From Brevundimonas sp. (GTDB lineage Bacteria > Pseudomonadota > Alphaproteobacteria > Caulobacterales > Caulobacteraceae): a stretch of 61,724 nucleotides of DNA. The position numbers and the translations under genes were made by a program. Under the pieces are notes generated by a model, which saw only the letters and a list, made by a program, of their open reading frames with translations, had not been told where the DNA came from and made no database searches. The DNA lies in the NCBI GenBank assembly GCA_004296955.1, contig SCVB01000028.1, positions 1-61,724 of the forward strand, given 5' to 3'. Of this stretch, positions 17,799 through 26,875 are shown one piece after another; the stretch's first letter is position 1; every line of letters starts with the position of its first letter.

Positions 17799-19150
17799 CA
17801 GCGCGTATACGCCGGCGGCATCGCCCCTTCGCCGCCGTCGCGGTAGCGGTCGCGGAGCAGGAACTGGCGGCTGGTCGGGGCCTGTTCGGCGCCGCCGATG
17901 AAGATGGTCTCGGCGATGCTGAGCGGCTCCAGCGGATCGCCGGACCAGACCACCACATCGGCGGCCGCGCCGGGGCGCAGCTCGCCGAACTGGCCGGCCA
18001 TGCCGAAGATGCGGGCCGGATTGACGGTGATCGCCTCGATGGCCGACTCATAGGGCAGGCCGTGCGAGACGGCGTTGCCGGCGTTGTAGCGGGTCTCGCG
18101 GGCGCGGTGGACGGAACCCTCATTGCCCTTGATGGCGATCAGCACCCCGGCGGCGTCCAGCGCCGCGGCGTTCTCCATCCGGCTGGCCCGGGTCTCGAGG
18201 TTGCCGGGCAGGTTGGAGATCGGATTGAGCAGGACCGGCACATTGGCGGCCGCGATCTGGTCGGCGACCAGCCAGCCCTCCTCGGCGCCGTCGAGGATGA
18301 TCTTCACCCCTTCCTCGCGGGCGAGGCGCAGGACCTGCTGGATGTCGGCGGCGCGGCGCACGGTGACGATCAGGGGCATGGTCCCGTTGGCCACCGGAAT
18401 CAGGGCCTCCAGATCGGCGCGCGACAGGCTGAGGTCGCGCAGGCCGGCGCGGTCATAGGCGCCGCGGTTGCGGGCGTAGAGCCGGACCTCGGCGAGGGTT
18501 TCCTTGAACTGGGTGAACTGGGCCCCGCGGGCGCCGCCGGCGATACCGGCCCCGGCCTCGCCGAAGGGGGCGACCATGGCCACGCGCGGCTTGACGAGGA
18601 TGTCGGTCCCGGCGGCCAGGTGGATGATGGCCGCCTGGCCCGCGAACAGACCGGGCGACTGCAGGCCGCCGTCGCCGACGCCGGCGAAGTCGCTGTCGTC
18701 GTGGGCGTGCGCGCCGCCGCCGCCGCCCGCATGGCTGGGCACGACGATGGCGCGGGTGATGCCGCCGAGGCGGGCCACCGGCAGGGTGAAGGACCAGGGG
18801 TCGAGGCCATAGCTGACGTCGAACGAGGCGCTGATGGTGTTGGCCCCGTTGGACAGGTCGTCCGACCCGCCGACCGAGGAGATTTCCGAGCCGCCGAGGC
18901 CGGAGTCGACGGCGACGAAGCCGGGCGAGACCACCTTGCCGCGGGCGTCGATGACGCGGGCGCCGGCGGGGGCGGCGCCGGTCCCGACCGAGACGACCCG
19001 GCCGTTCTGGATCACCACGGTGCCGTTCTCGATCACCGAGGTTCCGGTCAGCACCCGGCCGCCGGTGATGGCGGTCAGGGACTGGGCGAAGGCGGGCGAG
19101 GCGAGCGCGGCCGCGCAGGCCGCGCCGAGGATGAGGTTCCTGAGGCGCAT
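17798..19150 (-). CDS. Exported amidohydrolase-like protein lacking the HxH motif
   Basis: A 450-residue periplasmic protein with a signal peptide ending AFA. Fold features of metal-dependent amidohydrolases are present: ITGGRVLTGTSVIENGTVVIQNGRVVSVG at the front and the NPARIFGMAGQFGELRPGAAADVVVWSGDP end. However, the first metal-binding motif, normally PGFID-x-H-x-H, reads SPGFVAVDSGLG, so both His are gone. It is translated with the upstream gene, a normal-looking paralogue (TGATG overlap). Likely a catalytically altered or non-catalytic partner; this is inference. Confidence 0.85.
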   Translation of the reverse strand: MRLRNLILGAACAAALASPAFAQSLTAITGGRVLTGTSVIENGTVVIQNGRVVSVGTGAAPAGARVIDARGKVVSPGFVAVDSGLGGSEISSVGGSDDLSNGANTISASFDVSYGLDPWSFTLPVARLGGITRAIVVPSHAGGGGGAHAHDDSDFAGVGDGGLQSPGLFAGQAAIIHLAAGTDILVKPRVAMVAPFGEAGAGIAGGARGAQFTQFKETLAEVRLYARNRGAYDRAGLRDLSLSRADLEALIPVANGTMPLIVTVRRAADIQQVLRLAREEGVKIILDGAEEGWLVADQIAAANVPVLLNPISNLPGNLETRASRMENAAALDAAGVLIAIKGNEGSVHRARETRYNAGNAVSHGLPYESAIEAITVNPARIFGMAGQFGELRPGAAADVVVWSGDPLEPLSIAETIFIGGAEQAPTSRQFLLRDRYRDGGEGAMPPAYTR

Positions 19151-20649
19151 CAGCGGGCTCCCTGCAGCACGTTGGCGGCGGACAGGCCGTAGCCCGGCTG
19201 GCCGAGTTCAAAGTCGGACAGCGGCTGGTAGGCCGGGTTCATGCGGTCGAAGGCCAGGCCGCCGTCGATGAAGACCTGGTCGGCGCGGGCGTAGACGCTG
19301 AACGGATTGGCGCTCCAGATGACCACGTCGGCGCGCTTGCCGGCCTCGAGCGAGCCGGTCTGGTCGGCGATGCCGAGCGACCGGGCCGGGTTGAGGGTGA
19401 TCCAGCTGATCGCATGCTCCTCGGAGATGTTCATGCCGATGCGGCGGCCGGCGGCCAGGGCGGCGGCCGCCTCCTGGTTCAGGCGCTGGGTCAGTTCGGC
19501 GTCGTCGGAGTGGATGACGGCGCAGGAGCCCTGGGGGGCGTCGACGAGGGCGGCGTTGGCCTCGACCGCGTCGAGGGCCTCCATCTTGAAGCCCCACCAG
19601 CCGGTCCACATGTCGGCGCAGATGCCTTCGCGGGCCAGCAGGGGCGCGATCTTGTAGGCCTCGATGGCGTGGTGGAAGGCGGTGATCTCATAGCCGAACT
19701 CATTGGCGATATCGATCATCACCGCCATTTCGTCGGCGCGGTAGCAGTGGTTCTGGACTAGGATCGAGCCGTCCAGCACCCCGACCAGGGTCTCGAGCTG
19801 CAGGTTGCGGGTCGGGGGCGAGCCCTCGCCGTCCTCGCGCCACTTGTCCCACTTGGCCTTGTATTCGCGGGCGGCGATGAAGGCGGCGCGATAGCCGGCG
19901 ACATTGCCCATGCCGGTGGCCGGCGACTGGTTGCGGCCGCCGTAGACGCGCGACGGGTTCTCGCCGCAGGCCATCTTCAGGCCATAGGGGGCGCCGGGCA
20001 TCTTCATGCCCTGCATGGTCACCGAGGGGATGTTGCGCACGGTGACGCCGCGGCCGCCGAACAGATTGGCCGAGCCGGGCAGGATCTGGAGGGTGGTCAC
20101 CCCGCCGGCGCGGGCCTGGTTGAAGCCGGGGTCCTGGGGCCACAGCGAATGCTCGGCCCAGACCTGGGCGGTGTTAGGGCTGGTGGCCTCATTGCCGTCG
20201 CTCATCCCCGACACGCCGGGCGAGGGGTAGACGCCGAGGTGGCTGTGCACGTCGATGATGCCCGGGGTGACGAAGCGGCCCCGGGCGTCGACCACGCGAT
20301 AGCCGCCGGGCACCGGGGTCGAGGCGTCGCCGACCGCGGCGACCTTGCCGTCGGTGACGATGACCACGCCGTTCTCGATCTTCTGGCCCGCGCCGGTGAA
20401 GACCGTCCCGCCGACGATGGCCATGTTCTCGCGCGGCAGGCCGCGATAGGTCGAGGGGAAGGGGTCGGGATTGGCGGCCTGGTCGAGGCCCTGCGCCAGC
20501 GGCTTGCGGGCCTCGGCGTCGGAAGAGCCGTCGGCGGCAGGCGTGCCGTCGCCGCCGCCCGTGGTGGCGCAGGCGGACAGGACCAGCGAACCCGCCAGCA
20601 CGCAGGCGAGGGTGGCGAGGCTGGAGCCCCGCAGGTTTTGAACTCTCAT
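19150..20649 (-). CDS. Exported amidohydrolase (lipoprotein)
   Basis: A 499-residue amidohydrolase with lipobox LSAC after a 25-residue hydrophobic signal. The front beta-sandwich (MAIVGGTVFTGAGQKIENGVVIVTDGKVAAVG) leads to the metal motif TPGIIDVHSHLGV with HSH intact. Later FHHAIEAYK (His ligands) and AVIHSDDAE supply further candidates, then NPARSLGIADQTGSLEAGKRADVVIWSANPF. The substrate is unknown; relatives include imidazolonepropionase-like and dipeptide-cleaving enzymes. It is first of a two-gene operon with the HxH-lacking paralogue, under a well-formed sigma70-type promoter at 20692-20720. Confidence 0.88.
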   Translation of the reverse strand: MRVQNLRGSSLATLACVLAGSLVLSACATTGGGDGTPAADGSSDAEARKPLAQGLDQAANPDPFPSTYRGLPRENMAIVGGTVFTGAGQKIENGVVIVTDGKVAAVGDASTPVPGGYRVVDARGRFVTPGIIDVHSHLGVYPSPGVSGMSDGNEATSPNTAQVWAEHSLWPQDPGFNQARAGGVTTLQILPGSANLFGGRGVTVRNIPSVTMQGMKMPGAPYGLKMACGENPSRVYGGRNQSPATGMGNVAGYRAAFIAAREYKAKWDKWREDGEGSPPTRNLQLETLVGVLDGSILVQNHCYRADEMAVMIDIANEFGYEITAFHHAIEAYKIAPLLAREGICADMWTGWWGFKMEALDAVEANAALVDAPQGSCAVIHSDDAELTQRLNQEAAAALAAGRRIGMNISEEHAISWITLNPARSLGIADQTGSLEAGKRADVVIWSANPFSVYARADQVFIDGGLAFDRMNPAYQPLSDFELGQPGYGLSAANVLQGAR

Positions 20650-20691
20650 CGAAGGCTCCCCTTGTGCGCCCGGCGACGCAGGCCGGGGTGG

Positions 20692-20720
20692 ATTACAAAG
20701 GCCTGAGCGACCCGCGTCAA
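20692..20720 (-). promoter_or_regulatory. Sigma70-type promoter for the amidohydrolase pair
   Basis: On the minus strand the -35 TTGACG (20715-20720) is separated by exactly 17 bases from the -10 TGTAAT (20692-20697). The expected start is about 35 bases before the ATG at 20649. Confidence 0.6.
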
Positions 20721-20863
20721 AGCCGGAAACATTACAAACTGGACAGGTCGCATCCCCCGGCTGGGCGTCTGTATGGGATGGTCTTGGCGAGAGCGGCGTC
20801 GCGCCTTTAACTGCAAACCGGGTTCCAGCAGGAACCCACGAGCGGCAGGGGACCGGAGCGAAT

Positions 20864-21700
20864 GTGCGCAGGCTGAAGATTGGAGTGGTGGCGCCGGGAG
20901 CGCGCATTCCCCCGGAGACGGCTGAGGGAGTCGTTCGGGTGGCCGCCGACACCTGGCCAGAAGCAGGGCCGGAGATTGTGTTCCACTCCCAATGCTTCCT
21001 GTCGGACGGACATTTCGCCGGTTCTGACGAGGTCCGGGCGGCCGCCTTCCTGGAGGTCGCCAACGACGAACGGTTCGACGCCCTGTGGTTCGCCCATGGC
21101 GGCTACGGCGCGGGGCGGCTCACGGAACTGGTGGTTCCCCGGCTGAATGAGGCCGCCAGACGCAAATCCTATCTCGGATACAGCGACGCGGGCAGCCTGC
21201 TGGGCGCGCTCTATGCGCGCGGCTTCCCGAACGTCGCCCACGGCCCGATGCCGCGGGACCTGACCCGGGAGAACGGCCCGACCGCGATCCGCCGCGCGTT
21301 GAAATGGCTGGTCGAGCGTTCACCGGAAAGCCTCGAACCCTCCATCCCGGCGGGCGCGCCGACGGCGGCGTTCAACATCGTGATCCTCAGCCATCTGCTC
21401 GGCACGCCCTGGCTGCCGGACCTCACAGGACACGTCCTCATGCTCGAGGATGTTTCGGAACACATGTACCGGATCGACCGGTGTCTTCTGCAGTTGACCA
21501 GCAATGCGCAGATCCGGGGGGCGGCCGGCATCAGACTGGGACGGATCGCCGCCGTGCCCCCCAATGATCCCGATTTCGGACTCTCGGAGGAGGAGGTGGT
21601 CCGTTACTGGTGCGAACGCAGCGGGGTCCCCTACCTCGGCCGCGCCGATATCGGTCACGACGCCGACAACAAGGTGGTTCCGTTCGGACCGGCGCCCTGA
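20864..21700 (+). CDS. S66-family LD-carboxypeptidase-like protein
   Basis: A 278-residue serine peptidase of the LdcA/MccF family, which cleaves the L-D bond in murein tetrapeptides or inactivates microcin-C-type compounds. The catalytic triad can be placed: nucleophile Ser107 in YLGYSDAG, Glu195 in LMLEDVSEHMYRIDR and His265 in DIGHDADN. The start is GTG at 20864 (GGAG upstream); the nearby ATG is out of frame and stops at once. It lacks a signal peptide, as expected for a cytosolic recycling enzyme. At 278 residues it is slightly shorter than the usual 300-330. Confidence 0.88.
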   Translation: MRRLKIGVVAPGARIPPETAEGVVRVAADTWPEAGPEIVFHSQCFLSDGHFAGSDEVRAAAFLEVANDERFDALWFAHGGYGAGRLTELVVPRLNEAARRKSYLGYSDAGSLLGALYARGFPNVAHGPMPRDLTRENGPTAIRRALKWLVERSPESLEPSIPAGAPTAAFNIVILSHLLGTPWLPDLTGHVLMLEDVSEHMYRIDRCLLQLTSNAQIRGAAGIRLGRIAAVPPNDPDFGLSEEEVVRYWCERSGVPYLGRADIGHDADNKVVPFGPAP

Positions 21701-21771
21701 CCTGACCACCCGGCAGGGGAGGACCAGCGGATCGCGGGCGCCTCGACGGGGTCATGACCCGACCGAGAGCG

Positions 21772-22080
21772 CTACAAACCGGACAGGCGGGCGCGGAGGT
21801 CCTCGTCGGACAGGCCGGCGACGCAGACCATCTTGGTGCGCGACTGGCCGCCGCGGTCGAGCGTGACCGAAGATTTCGGCACGCGAAGGGTTTTCGCCAG
21901 CAGTTTGAGCAGGGCGGCATTGGCCTCGCCCTCGACCGGGCGGGCGCGCACGCGGACCTTGAGTACGGGCCGCTCCTCGGCGTCCACGCCCCAGCCGTCG
22001 ATGCGGTCGGCGGACGCGCCGGGGGTCAGGCGGATGGCGATATGGGCGGACTCAGGGGTTCCGGAAGGGCTTCGTGCCAT
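21772..22080 (-). CDS. yggU: DUF167 (YggU) family protein
   Basis: A 102-residue protein of the YggU fold. Diagnostic segments are IAIRLTPGASADRIDGW, LKVRVRARPVEGEANAALLKLLAKTLRVPKSSVTLDRGGQSRTK. The conserved basic GxxSRxK suggests nucleic-acid or ribonucleoprotein contact, but function is unproven. It overlaps the end of the 97-residue gene upstream by 29 bases. Confidence 0.92.
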   Translation of the reverse strand: MARSPSGTPESAHIAIRLTPGASADRIDGWGVDAEERPVLKVRVRARPVEGEANAALLKLLAKTLRVPKSSVTLDRGGQSRTKMVCVAGLSDEDLRARLSGL

Positions 22081-22345
22081 AGGCCGCCTGACCCTCCGAG
22101 ATCGCCATCGCGACCATGATCACATCCCGGGGATCGCCCCGGAAGCCGCTCTCGAACTGCTGCTCCAGCCCGGATCGATCGCCCCCTGCAACGATCAGGA
22201 TCGATCGCGCCAGTTGCTGGGGTCCGACCGTAAGATTCATATCCCACAACGACCTCAGGCGGGCGCGAACGGCCTTTCGGTCGACCGGATCGCGGAAGTC
22301 CCGATCAATTCGCGCCCGGACGTCGCCGGCCAGTCTCCAGAACAT
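22052..22345 (-). CDS. Hypothetical protein between yggU and etfA
   Basis: A 97-residue predicted soluble protein with many charged residues ([31 protein letters not shown] at the head) and a hydrophobic [11 protein letters not shown] patch. No family recognised. It lies 10 bases downstream of the etfA stop, so it could be the third gene of the ETF operon. It overlaps yggU by 29 bases, longer than normal couplings, so either its end or the yggU start may be wrong. No strong ribosome site. Confidence 0.5.
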   Translation of the reverse strand: MFWRLAGDVRARIDRDFRDPVDRKAVRARLRSLWDMNLTVGPQQLARSILIVAGGDRSGLEQQFESGFRGDPRDVIMVAMAISEGQAAYGTKPFRNP

Positions 22346-22355
22346 CTGTGGACCG

Positions 22356-23285
22356 TCAGCCCAGCGCCTTCATCAGCTCCGGCACCACGGTCTTGTAGTC
22401 GCCGACGATGCCATAGTCCGCGACCTGGAAGATCGGGGCGTCGGCGTCCTTGTTGATGGCGACGATGACCTTGGAGTCCTTCATCCCGGCCAGGTGCTGG
22501 ATGGCGCCCGAGATGCCGATGGCGATGTAGAGGGCCGGGGCGACGACCTTGCCGGTCTGGCCTACCTGGTAGTCGTTGGGGGCGTAGCCGGCGTCGACGG
22601 CGGCGCGCGAGGCGCCCACGGCGGCGCCCAGTTTGTCGGCCAGCGGGTCCATGACGGCGTGGAACTCTTCGGCCGAGCCAAGCGCGCGGCCGCCGGAGAC
22701 GACGATCTTCGCCGCGCCCAGTTCGGGGCGGTCCGACTTGACCATCTCCTCGCTGACGAAGGCCGCCTTGCCGGCGTCGGCGCCCGCGACGGTCTCGACC
22801 TTGGCCGAGCCGCCTTCAGCGGCGGCGTCGAAGCTGGTCGGGCGGACGGTGATGACCTTCTTGCCGTCCGAGGACTGGACGGTCTCGAGGGCGTTGCCGG
22901 CGTAGATCGGACGCACGAAGGTGTCGTTGGAGACCACCTCGATGATGTCCGAGATCGGGGCGACGTCCAGCTTGGCGGCGATCCGCGGCATGAAATTCTT
23001 GCCGTCGGTGGTGGCCGGCGAAAGGATGGCGTCATAGCCGGCGGCCAGGCCGGTCACGGTCGCCTCGACCGCCTCGGCCAGCTGGTGGCCCAGGCCGGCG
23101 CTTTCGGCCAGCAGCACCTTGCGCACGCCGGCGATCTTCGCGGCGGCGTCGGCGGCGGCCTTCGAACCCTGGCCGATGACCAGGATGTCGACCTCGCCCG
23201 ACAGTTTCAGGGCGGCGGTGACGGTCTTGTGGGTGGTGTCGCGGACGGAGTCCCCGTCGCGGTCGGCGATGACGAGAACGGCCAT
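22356..23285 (-). CDS. etfA: Electron transfer flavoprotein alpha subunit
   Basis: A 309-residue FAD-binding subunit of ETF, which passes electrons from acyl-CoA and other dehydrogenases to ETF:quinone oxidoreductase. The C-terminal FAD domain holds the family signature: [35 protein letters not shown] and [17 protein letters not shown], then [22 protein letters not shown]. Its ATG overlaps the etfB stop (TAATG). Confidence 0.97.
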   Translation of the reverse strand: MAVLVIADRDGDSVRDTTHKTVTAALKLSGEVDILVIGQGSKAAADAAAKIAGVRKVLLAESAGLGHQLAEAVEATVTGLAAGYDAILSPATTDGKNFMPRIAAKLDVAPISDIIEVVSNDTFVRPIYAGNALETVQSSDGKKVITVRPTSFDAAAEGGSAKVETVAGADAGKAAFVSEEMVKSDRPELGAAKIVVSGGRALGSAEEFHAVMDPLADKLGAAVGASRAAVDAGYAPNDYQVGQTGKVVAPALYIAIGISGAIQHLAGMKDSKVIVAINKDADAPIFQVADYGIVGDYKTVVPELMKALG

Positions 23286-24049
23286 TACAGGACCCCCGCG
23301 GTCTTGAGTTTCGCAACCAGTTCGGCGGCGTCGGCCACCTTGATCCCGGCCGAGCGAGTCGGCGGGGCCGTGACCTTCTTCACCGTCAGACGCGGCGCCG
23401 TGTCGACGCCGTAGTCGGCGACCGCCTTGACCGCGATCTCCTTCTTCTTGGCCTTCATGATGTTGGGCAGGGAGGCGTAGCGCGGCGTGTTCAGCCGCAG
23501 ATCCACCGAGACCACGGCCGGCAGGCTTGCGGCCAGGGTCTGCAGGCCGCCGTCGACCTCGCGCGTCACCGTCGCCTTGCCGTCGGCGATGACGATCTTG
23601 CCGGCGAAGGTGGCCTGGGGCCAGTCGAGCAGGGCGGCCAGCATCTGGCCGACGGCGTTGTTGTCGCCGTCGATCGACTGTTTGCCCAGCAGGACCAGGT
23701 CCGGCTTCTCCTCATCGACCACGGCCTTGAGCAGCTTGGCCACGGCCAGCGGCTCCAGATCGGCGTCGGACTGGATCAGCAGGCCGCGGTCCGCGCCCAT
23801 GGCCAGGGCGGTGCGGATGGTCTCCTGGGCCTGGGTCACGCCGATGGAGACGACCACGATCTCGGTCGCGGTTCCGGCGGCATGGTGCTCCTTGCCCTCC
23901 TTCATGCGCACGGCTTCCTCGACGGCGATCTCGTCGAAGGGATTCATGCTCATCTTGACGTTGGCGAGATCAACGCCGGTCTGGTCCGCCTTGACGCGAG
24001 CCTTGACGTTGTAGTCGATCACCCGTTTGACGGGGACGAGAACCTTCAT
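23285..24049 (-). CDS. etfB: Electron transfer flavoprotein beta subunit
   Basis: A 254-residue AMP-binding partner of EtfA. The start [16 protein letters not shown] is typical. The signature region reads [21 protein letters not shown], and [33 protein letters not shown] contains the ETF-beta motif. ATG 24049 is chosen over a longer frame to 24130 because homologues begin with this methionine. A TTGACA-like box lies about 55-60 bases upstream on the minus strand, but no convincing -10. Confidence 0.97.
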   Translation of the reverse strand: MKVLVPVKRVIDYNVKARVKADQTGVDLANVKMSMNPFDEIAVEEAVRMKEGKEHHAAGTATEIVVVSIGVTQAQETIRTALAMGADRGLLIQSDADLEPLAVAKLLKAVVDEEKPDLVLLGKQSIDGDNNAVGQMLAALLDWPQATFAGKIVIADGKATVTREVDGGLQTLAASLPAVVSVDLRLNTPRYASLPNIMKAKKKEIAVKAVADYGVDTAPRLTVKKVTAPPTRSAGIKVADAAELVAKLKTAGVL

Positions 24050-24171
24050 TGTGCTATCCACGAAAGCGCCGGAATGTTGGGTGAGGGAATGGTACGCCTC
24101 ATCCGGCCTGTCAACGTAACGCCGCGTCAACGGAGCCGATCCTCCGTCCCGCCCAGCCTCGGAACCCGTCC

Positions 24172-24504
24172 ATGCACCGCCTTCTGACCATGAAACGGCT
24201 CAGCGTCCTGTTCCTGTCGATCTTCGCCGTGCTGCTGGCGGGGATGTTCGCCTATGAGAACCTGGTCGTGGCGCCGGGAGACCGCTGCGAGACCGGCGGC
24301 AAATGGTGGGATCCGGAGACCCGGATCTGCGCCCAGCCGATCTCCATCGCCGAGATCACCGGCCGCCCGAACCCCGGCGAGCGCGCCGCCGCCTCTGCGG
24401 CGAAAAACCGCGAGCTGGTGGCGATCGAGGATTCCCTGGCGCTCCAGCAGGCGGCGCGGGACGTCGACCGCGAACGCCAGCGCGCGGCCCTGGCGGCGCA
24501 GTAG
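24172..24504 (+). CDS. Membrane-anchored hypothetical protein
   Basis: A protein of 110 residues (104 if ATG 24190 is used). A single hydrophobic helix (about 10-30, [19 protein letters not shown]) is followed by a polar region with two Cys ([15 protein letters not shown]) that could form a disulfide. The tail is helical and rich in Ala, Arg and Glu ([24 protein letters not shown]). Predicted N-in, C-out. Divergent from etfB. No family recognised and no clear ribosome site. Confidence 0.6.
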   Translation: MHRLLTMKRLSVLFLSIFAVLLAGMFAYENLVVAPGDRCETGGKWWDPETRICAQPISIAEITGRPNPGERAAASAAKNRELVAIEDSLALQQAARDVDRERQRAALAAQ

Positions 24505-24568
24505 TTCCGATCCGTCGGGTCAGTCCGGTTGCCGCGTCCTGTCGAGCTGGGTGCTCCGGCGGCTGGGT

Positions 24569-24791
24569 GGTTCATCACAACGAACACAACGGATTCACAA
24601 CGCACACGACGGGACCGGGGATGCGGTCACGTCCGCGTCTTGTCCTGCGCGTGATGAGATCGCGGCTTCGCCGCATTTGATTGGTCAAGGCCCGGCGCGA
24701 AACCCTCCGATCGCCTGAGGGCCCCGGCTGCTTCAATCCCACGGGACCCGTTGTGTCCTTCGTGAATCCGTTGTGTTCGTTGTGATGAACC
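24569..24791. repeat. 30-bp perfect inverted repeat with CACAACG units
   Basis: Arms 24569-24598 and 24762-24791 are perfectly complementary over 30 bases, and weaker similarity extends inward (CACAACG-type units continue in both arms). The spacer is 163 bases with no gene I can support. Each arm is itself made of short spaced repeats (CACAACGAA, CACAACGGA). The element fills most of the 24505-24824 gap. No transposase is present. Confidence 0.8.
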
Positions 24792-24824
24792 AGCACTCGC
24801 TGGCGCAGGGCGCTTCAGCTCGCC

Positions 24825-25397
24825 CTAGCGGGTCGCGCCCGGCTTCCATTTCACGTCGTCGGCCCCGTTGGCGTTGGCGCGACGGGCGGCGACGAACAGA
24901 TGGTCGGACAGCCGGTTGAGATAGCGCACCGCCGCGGGCGTCACGGCTTCGCCCGATTCGACCAGCCGCACGGCCTCGCGCTCAGCCCGGCGCGCCACGG
25001 TGCGGGCCAGGTGCAGATGGGCCGACAGGGGCGAGCCGCCCGGCAGGATGAAGCTGTCCAGCTCCTTCAGGCTCTCGTTCATCCAGTCGATCTCGGCCTC
25101 GAGCCGCTCGACCTGGCTGTCGACCATGCGCAGCGCCTCCCATTTCGGGGGCGGGTCCAGCGGGGTGGCGAGGTCGGCGCCGAGGTCGAACAGCTCGTTC
25201 TGGATGCGGCCCAGCATGGCGTCGATGCGGTCGTTCTGGCCGGCATGCAGCCGGGCGACGCCGAGGATGCTGTTCAGCTCGTCCACGGCGCCATAGGCCT
25301 CGACGCGCCGGTCGCTCTTGGACACGGTCGCGCCCGACGCCAGCCGCGTCTGACCGCCGTCCCCGGTCCGGGTGTAGATGCGGTTCAACACCACCAT
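24825..25397 (-). CDS. pduO: PduO-type cob(I)alamin adenosyltransferase
   Basis: A 190-residue enzyme that transfers the adenosyl group of ATP to cobalamin, making the coenzyme for methylmalonyl-CoA mutase. The ATP-binding N-terminus is intact (YTRTGDGGQTRLASGATVSKSDRRVEAYGAVDELNS). So is the C-terminal signature (RTVARRAEREAV ... LNRLSDHLFVAARRAN). The HIG1 membrane protein gene sits 12 bases upstream on the same strand, a pairing I associate with alphaproteobacteria. The methylmalonyl-CoA mutase genes at 53-57 kb are the obvious client. Confidence 0.95.
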   Translation of the reverse strand: MVVLNRIYTRTGDGGQTRLASGATVSKSDRRVEAYGAVDELNSILGVARLHAGQNDRIDAMLGRIQNELFDLGADLATPLDPPPKWEALRMVDSQVERLEAEIDWMNESLKELDSFILPGGSPLSAHLHLARTVARRAEREAVRLVESGEAVTPAAVRYLNRLSDHLFVAARRANANGADDVKWKPGATR

Positions 25398-25409
25398 GCG
25401 ATCAGTCTC

Positions 25410-25616
25410 CTAGCCGGCGTGGGTGGATTTCCACCACATGCCGACGCACAGCAGCACGATCGCCACCGCCTGCAGCGCCACCCTCAGCCGCATCAGCTTG
25501 TTGGAGCGCGACGCGGCCTGTTCGCCGCCGCGGTACATCGACCAGAGGCCGAATCCGAGGGTCACAGCCACCGCCAGGATGGCCACGAAGATGAGGATGT
25601 CGATGAGGGAGCCCAT
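25410..25616 (-). CDS. HIG1-domain twin transmembrane protein
   Basis: A 68-residue inner-membrane protein with two helices (about 4-26 and 42-62) joined by a polar loop. The loop and second helix read YRGGEQAASRSNKLMRLRVALQAVAI, the HIG1 pattern (snkLMRxRVxxQ). Mitochondrial HIG1 proteins tune respiratory supercomplexes; a role with cytochrome oxidase is possible here but unproven. Directly upstream of pduO in an apparent operon. Confidence 0.88.
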   Translation of the reverse strand: MGSLIDILIFVAILAVAVTLGFGLWSMYRGGEQAASRSNKLMRLRVALQAVAIVLLCVGMWWKSTHAG

Positions 25617-25736
25617 GGCGGCAATCTAGGCGCGGACGCGGCGCGAGACCAGCGTTGCGTCGCCGCAGGACCTTAACCATTCCGGCCAAGCCGTTGGTCA
25701 TCCTTTCGTGGTGTGATGCGGGGTCCGAGGGGCCCG

Positions 25737-26858
25737 ATGACCGACCGAGCGATCCGCAACCTGGCCCATCTGCGCCGTTCGGCCTCGACGGCCCGCGTGC
25801 TCAATCTGCTCAAGATCTGGCTCGACCACGGCGGCGAGGCGGACTGGGCCGAACGCCCGCTGTTCCGGACGCCGGCGCTGAACCGGTCGCTGATCATCAA
25901 GCACCGATTGCGCCGGGACGAGGCGGACAGCTTCTATCTGCGCCGGCACGTGGCGACCAAGGTGGTCATCCCGCTCGATCCCTCCGACCTGAAGGCCGGC
26001 GGCCGTTATGTCCTTGTCGGCCAGCGCGGCTTCGAGGGGGTGATGCGCGAGGCCTTCGGGATCGACGCCCGGCATCCGGACATGATCACCCTCGGCCTGC
26101 TGGACCGCCTGCCGTCGCTGGATCCCTTCCTCCTGCGCGAGCAGTTGAAGCGCGGCGGGGTCGAGCCGGCCGGCTGCTATTTCTCGATCAGCGAATCGGA
26201 TGTCCGGAAGATGGCCCGGTTCGTCGAGGACGAGATCCGGCCGCTGGTCACCCTGAGCATCGGCCCGGATCTCGACGCCGTCGGATCGACGCGGCGGCTG
26301 GCGGGCAAGATCATGTCGAATGACCCGCGCGACCGGATGGAGACGCTGCGGGAAACCCTGCGGCTGGAGCTCGACGACTACGAGGAGGGGGTCTTCTGCT
26401 GGAAGGGCTTCCTCTATTACAAATGGATCCTGACCAGCCTGACGGGCGAGATCGCCGCCGTCGCCGACGCGGTGCGGACGGTCCGGCCGATCGGCAAGCT
26501 GGATCGCGAGACCCGCGCCTGGCTGGATCGGGGCCGCGCCGTGCTGCAGGACCGGATCCTCCAGACCTGCGCCGACGCGCGCCGGACCCTGGCGGTCTAT
26601 GACGACGCCTATGCGGGACTGTCGACCGAGGGGCGACCGGCGGCCTTCCGCGACTTCCTGCTCGATGCGCCGCGCCTGTTCTCGCGTCTCGGCGACCAGC
26701 TCGGCGCGATCCAGCATATCGCCAGCTTCTGGCGGTTCCGCTTCAGCCCCGGCGCCTCCGCCGTGAGCGTCGAGGAGCTGATCGACATCTTCATGGATTT
26801 CGAGACCGGCCTCGCCGAACGCCAGGCGGACTCCGCCGCCGCCCTGCTGGCGGCCTGA
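25737..26858 (+). CDS. Large hypothetical protein, unknown
   Basis: A 373-residue soluble protein with no signal peptide or membrane helix. It is mostly helical and charged. Recognisable segments are RVLNLLKIWLDHGGEADW near the start, LPSLDPFLLREQLKR around 130 and ERMETLRETL-like helices later, ending FMDFETGLAERQADS. Conserved-looking Cys in AGCYFSIS and GVFCWKGFLYYKW. I recognise no domain. ATG 25737, with GAGGGG upstream, is preferred to 25713. It is divergent from the HIG1/pduO pair and convergent with the astacin gene. Confidence 0.75.
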   Translation: MTDRAIRNLAHLRRSASTARVLNLLKIWLDHGGEADWAERPLFRTPALNRSLIIKHRLRRDEADSFYLRRHVATKVVIPLDPSDLKAGGRYVLVGQRGFEGVMREAFGIDARHPDMITLGLLDRLPSLDPFLLREQLKRGGVEPAGCYFSISESDVRKMARFVEDEIRPLVTLSIGPDLDAVGSTRRLAGKIMSNDPRDRMETLRETLRLELDDYEEGVFCWKGFLYYKWILTSLTGEIAAVADAVRTVRPIGKLDRETRAWLDRGRAVLQDRILQTCADARRTLAVYDDAYAGLSTEGRPAAFRDFLLDAPRLFSRLGDQLGAIQHIASFWRFRFSPGASAVSVEELIDIFMDFETGLAERQADSAAALLAA

Positions 26859-26875
26859 GGGCCTGATCGACCTGG

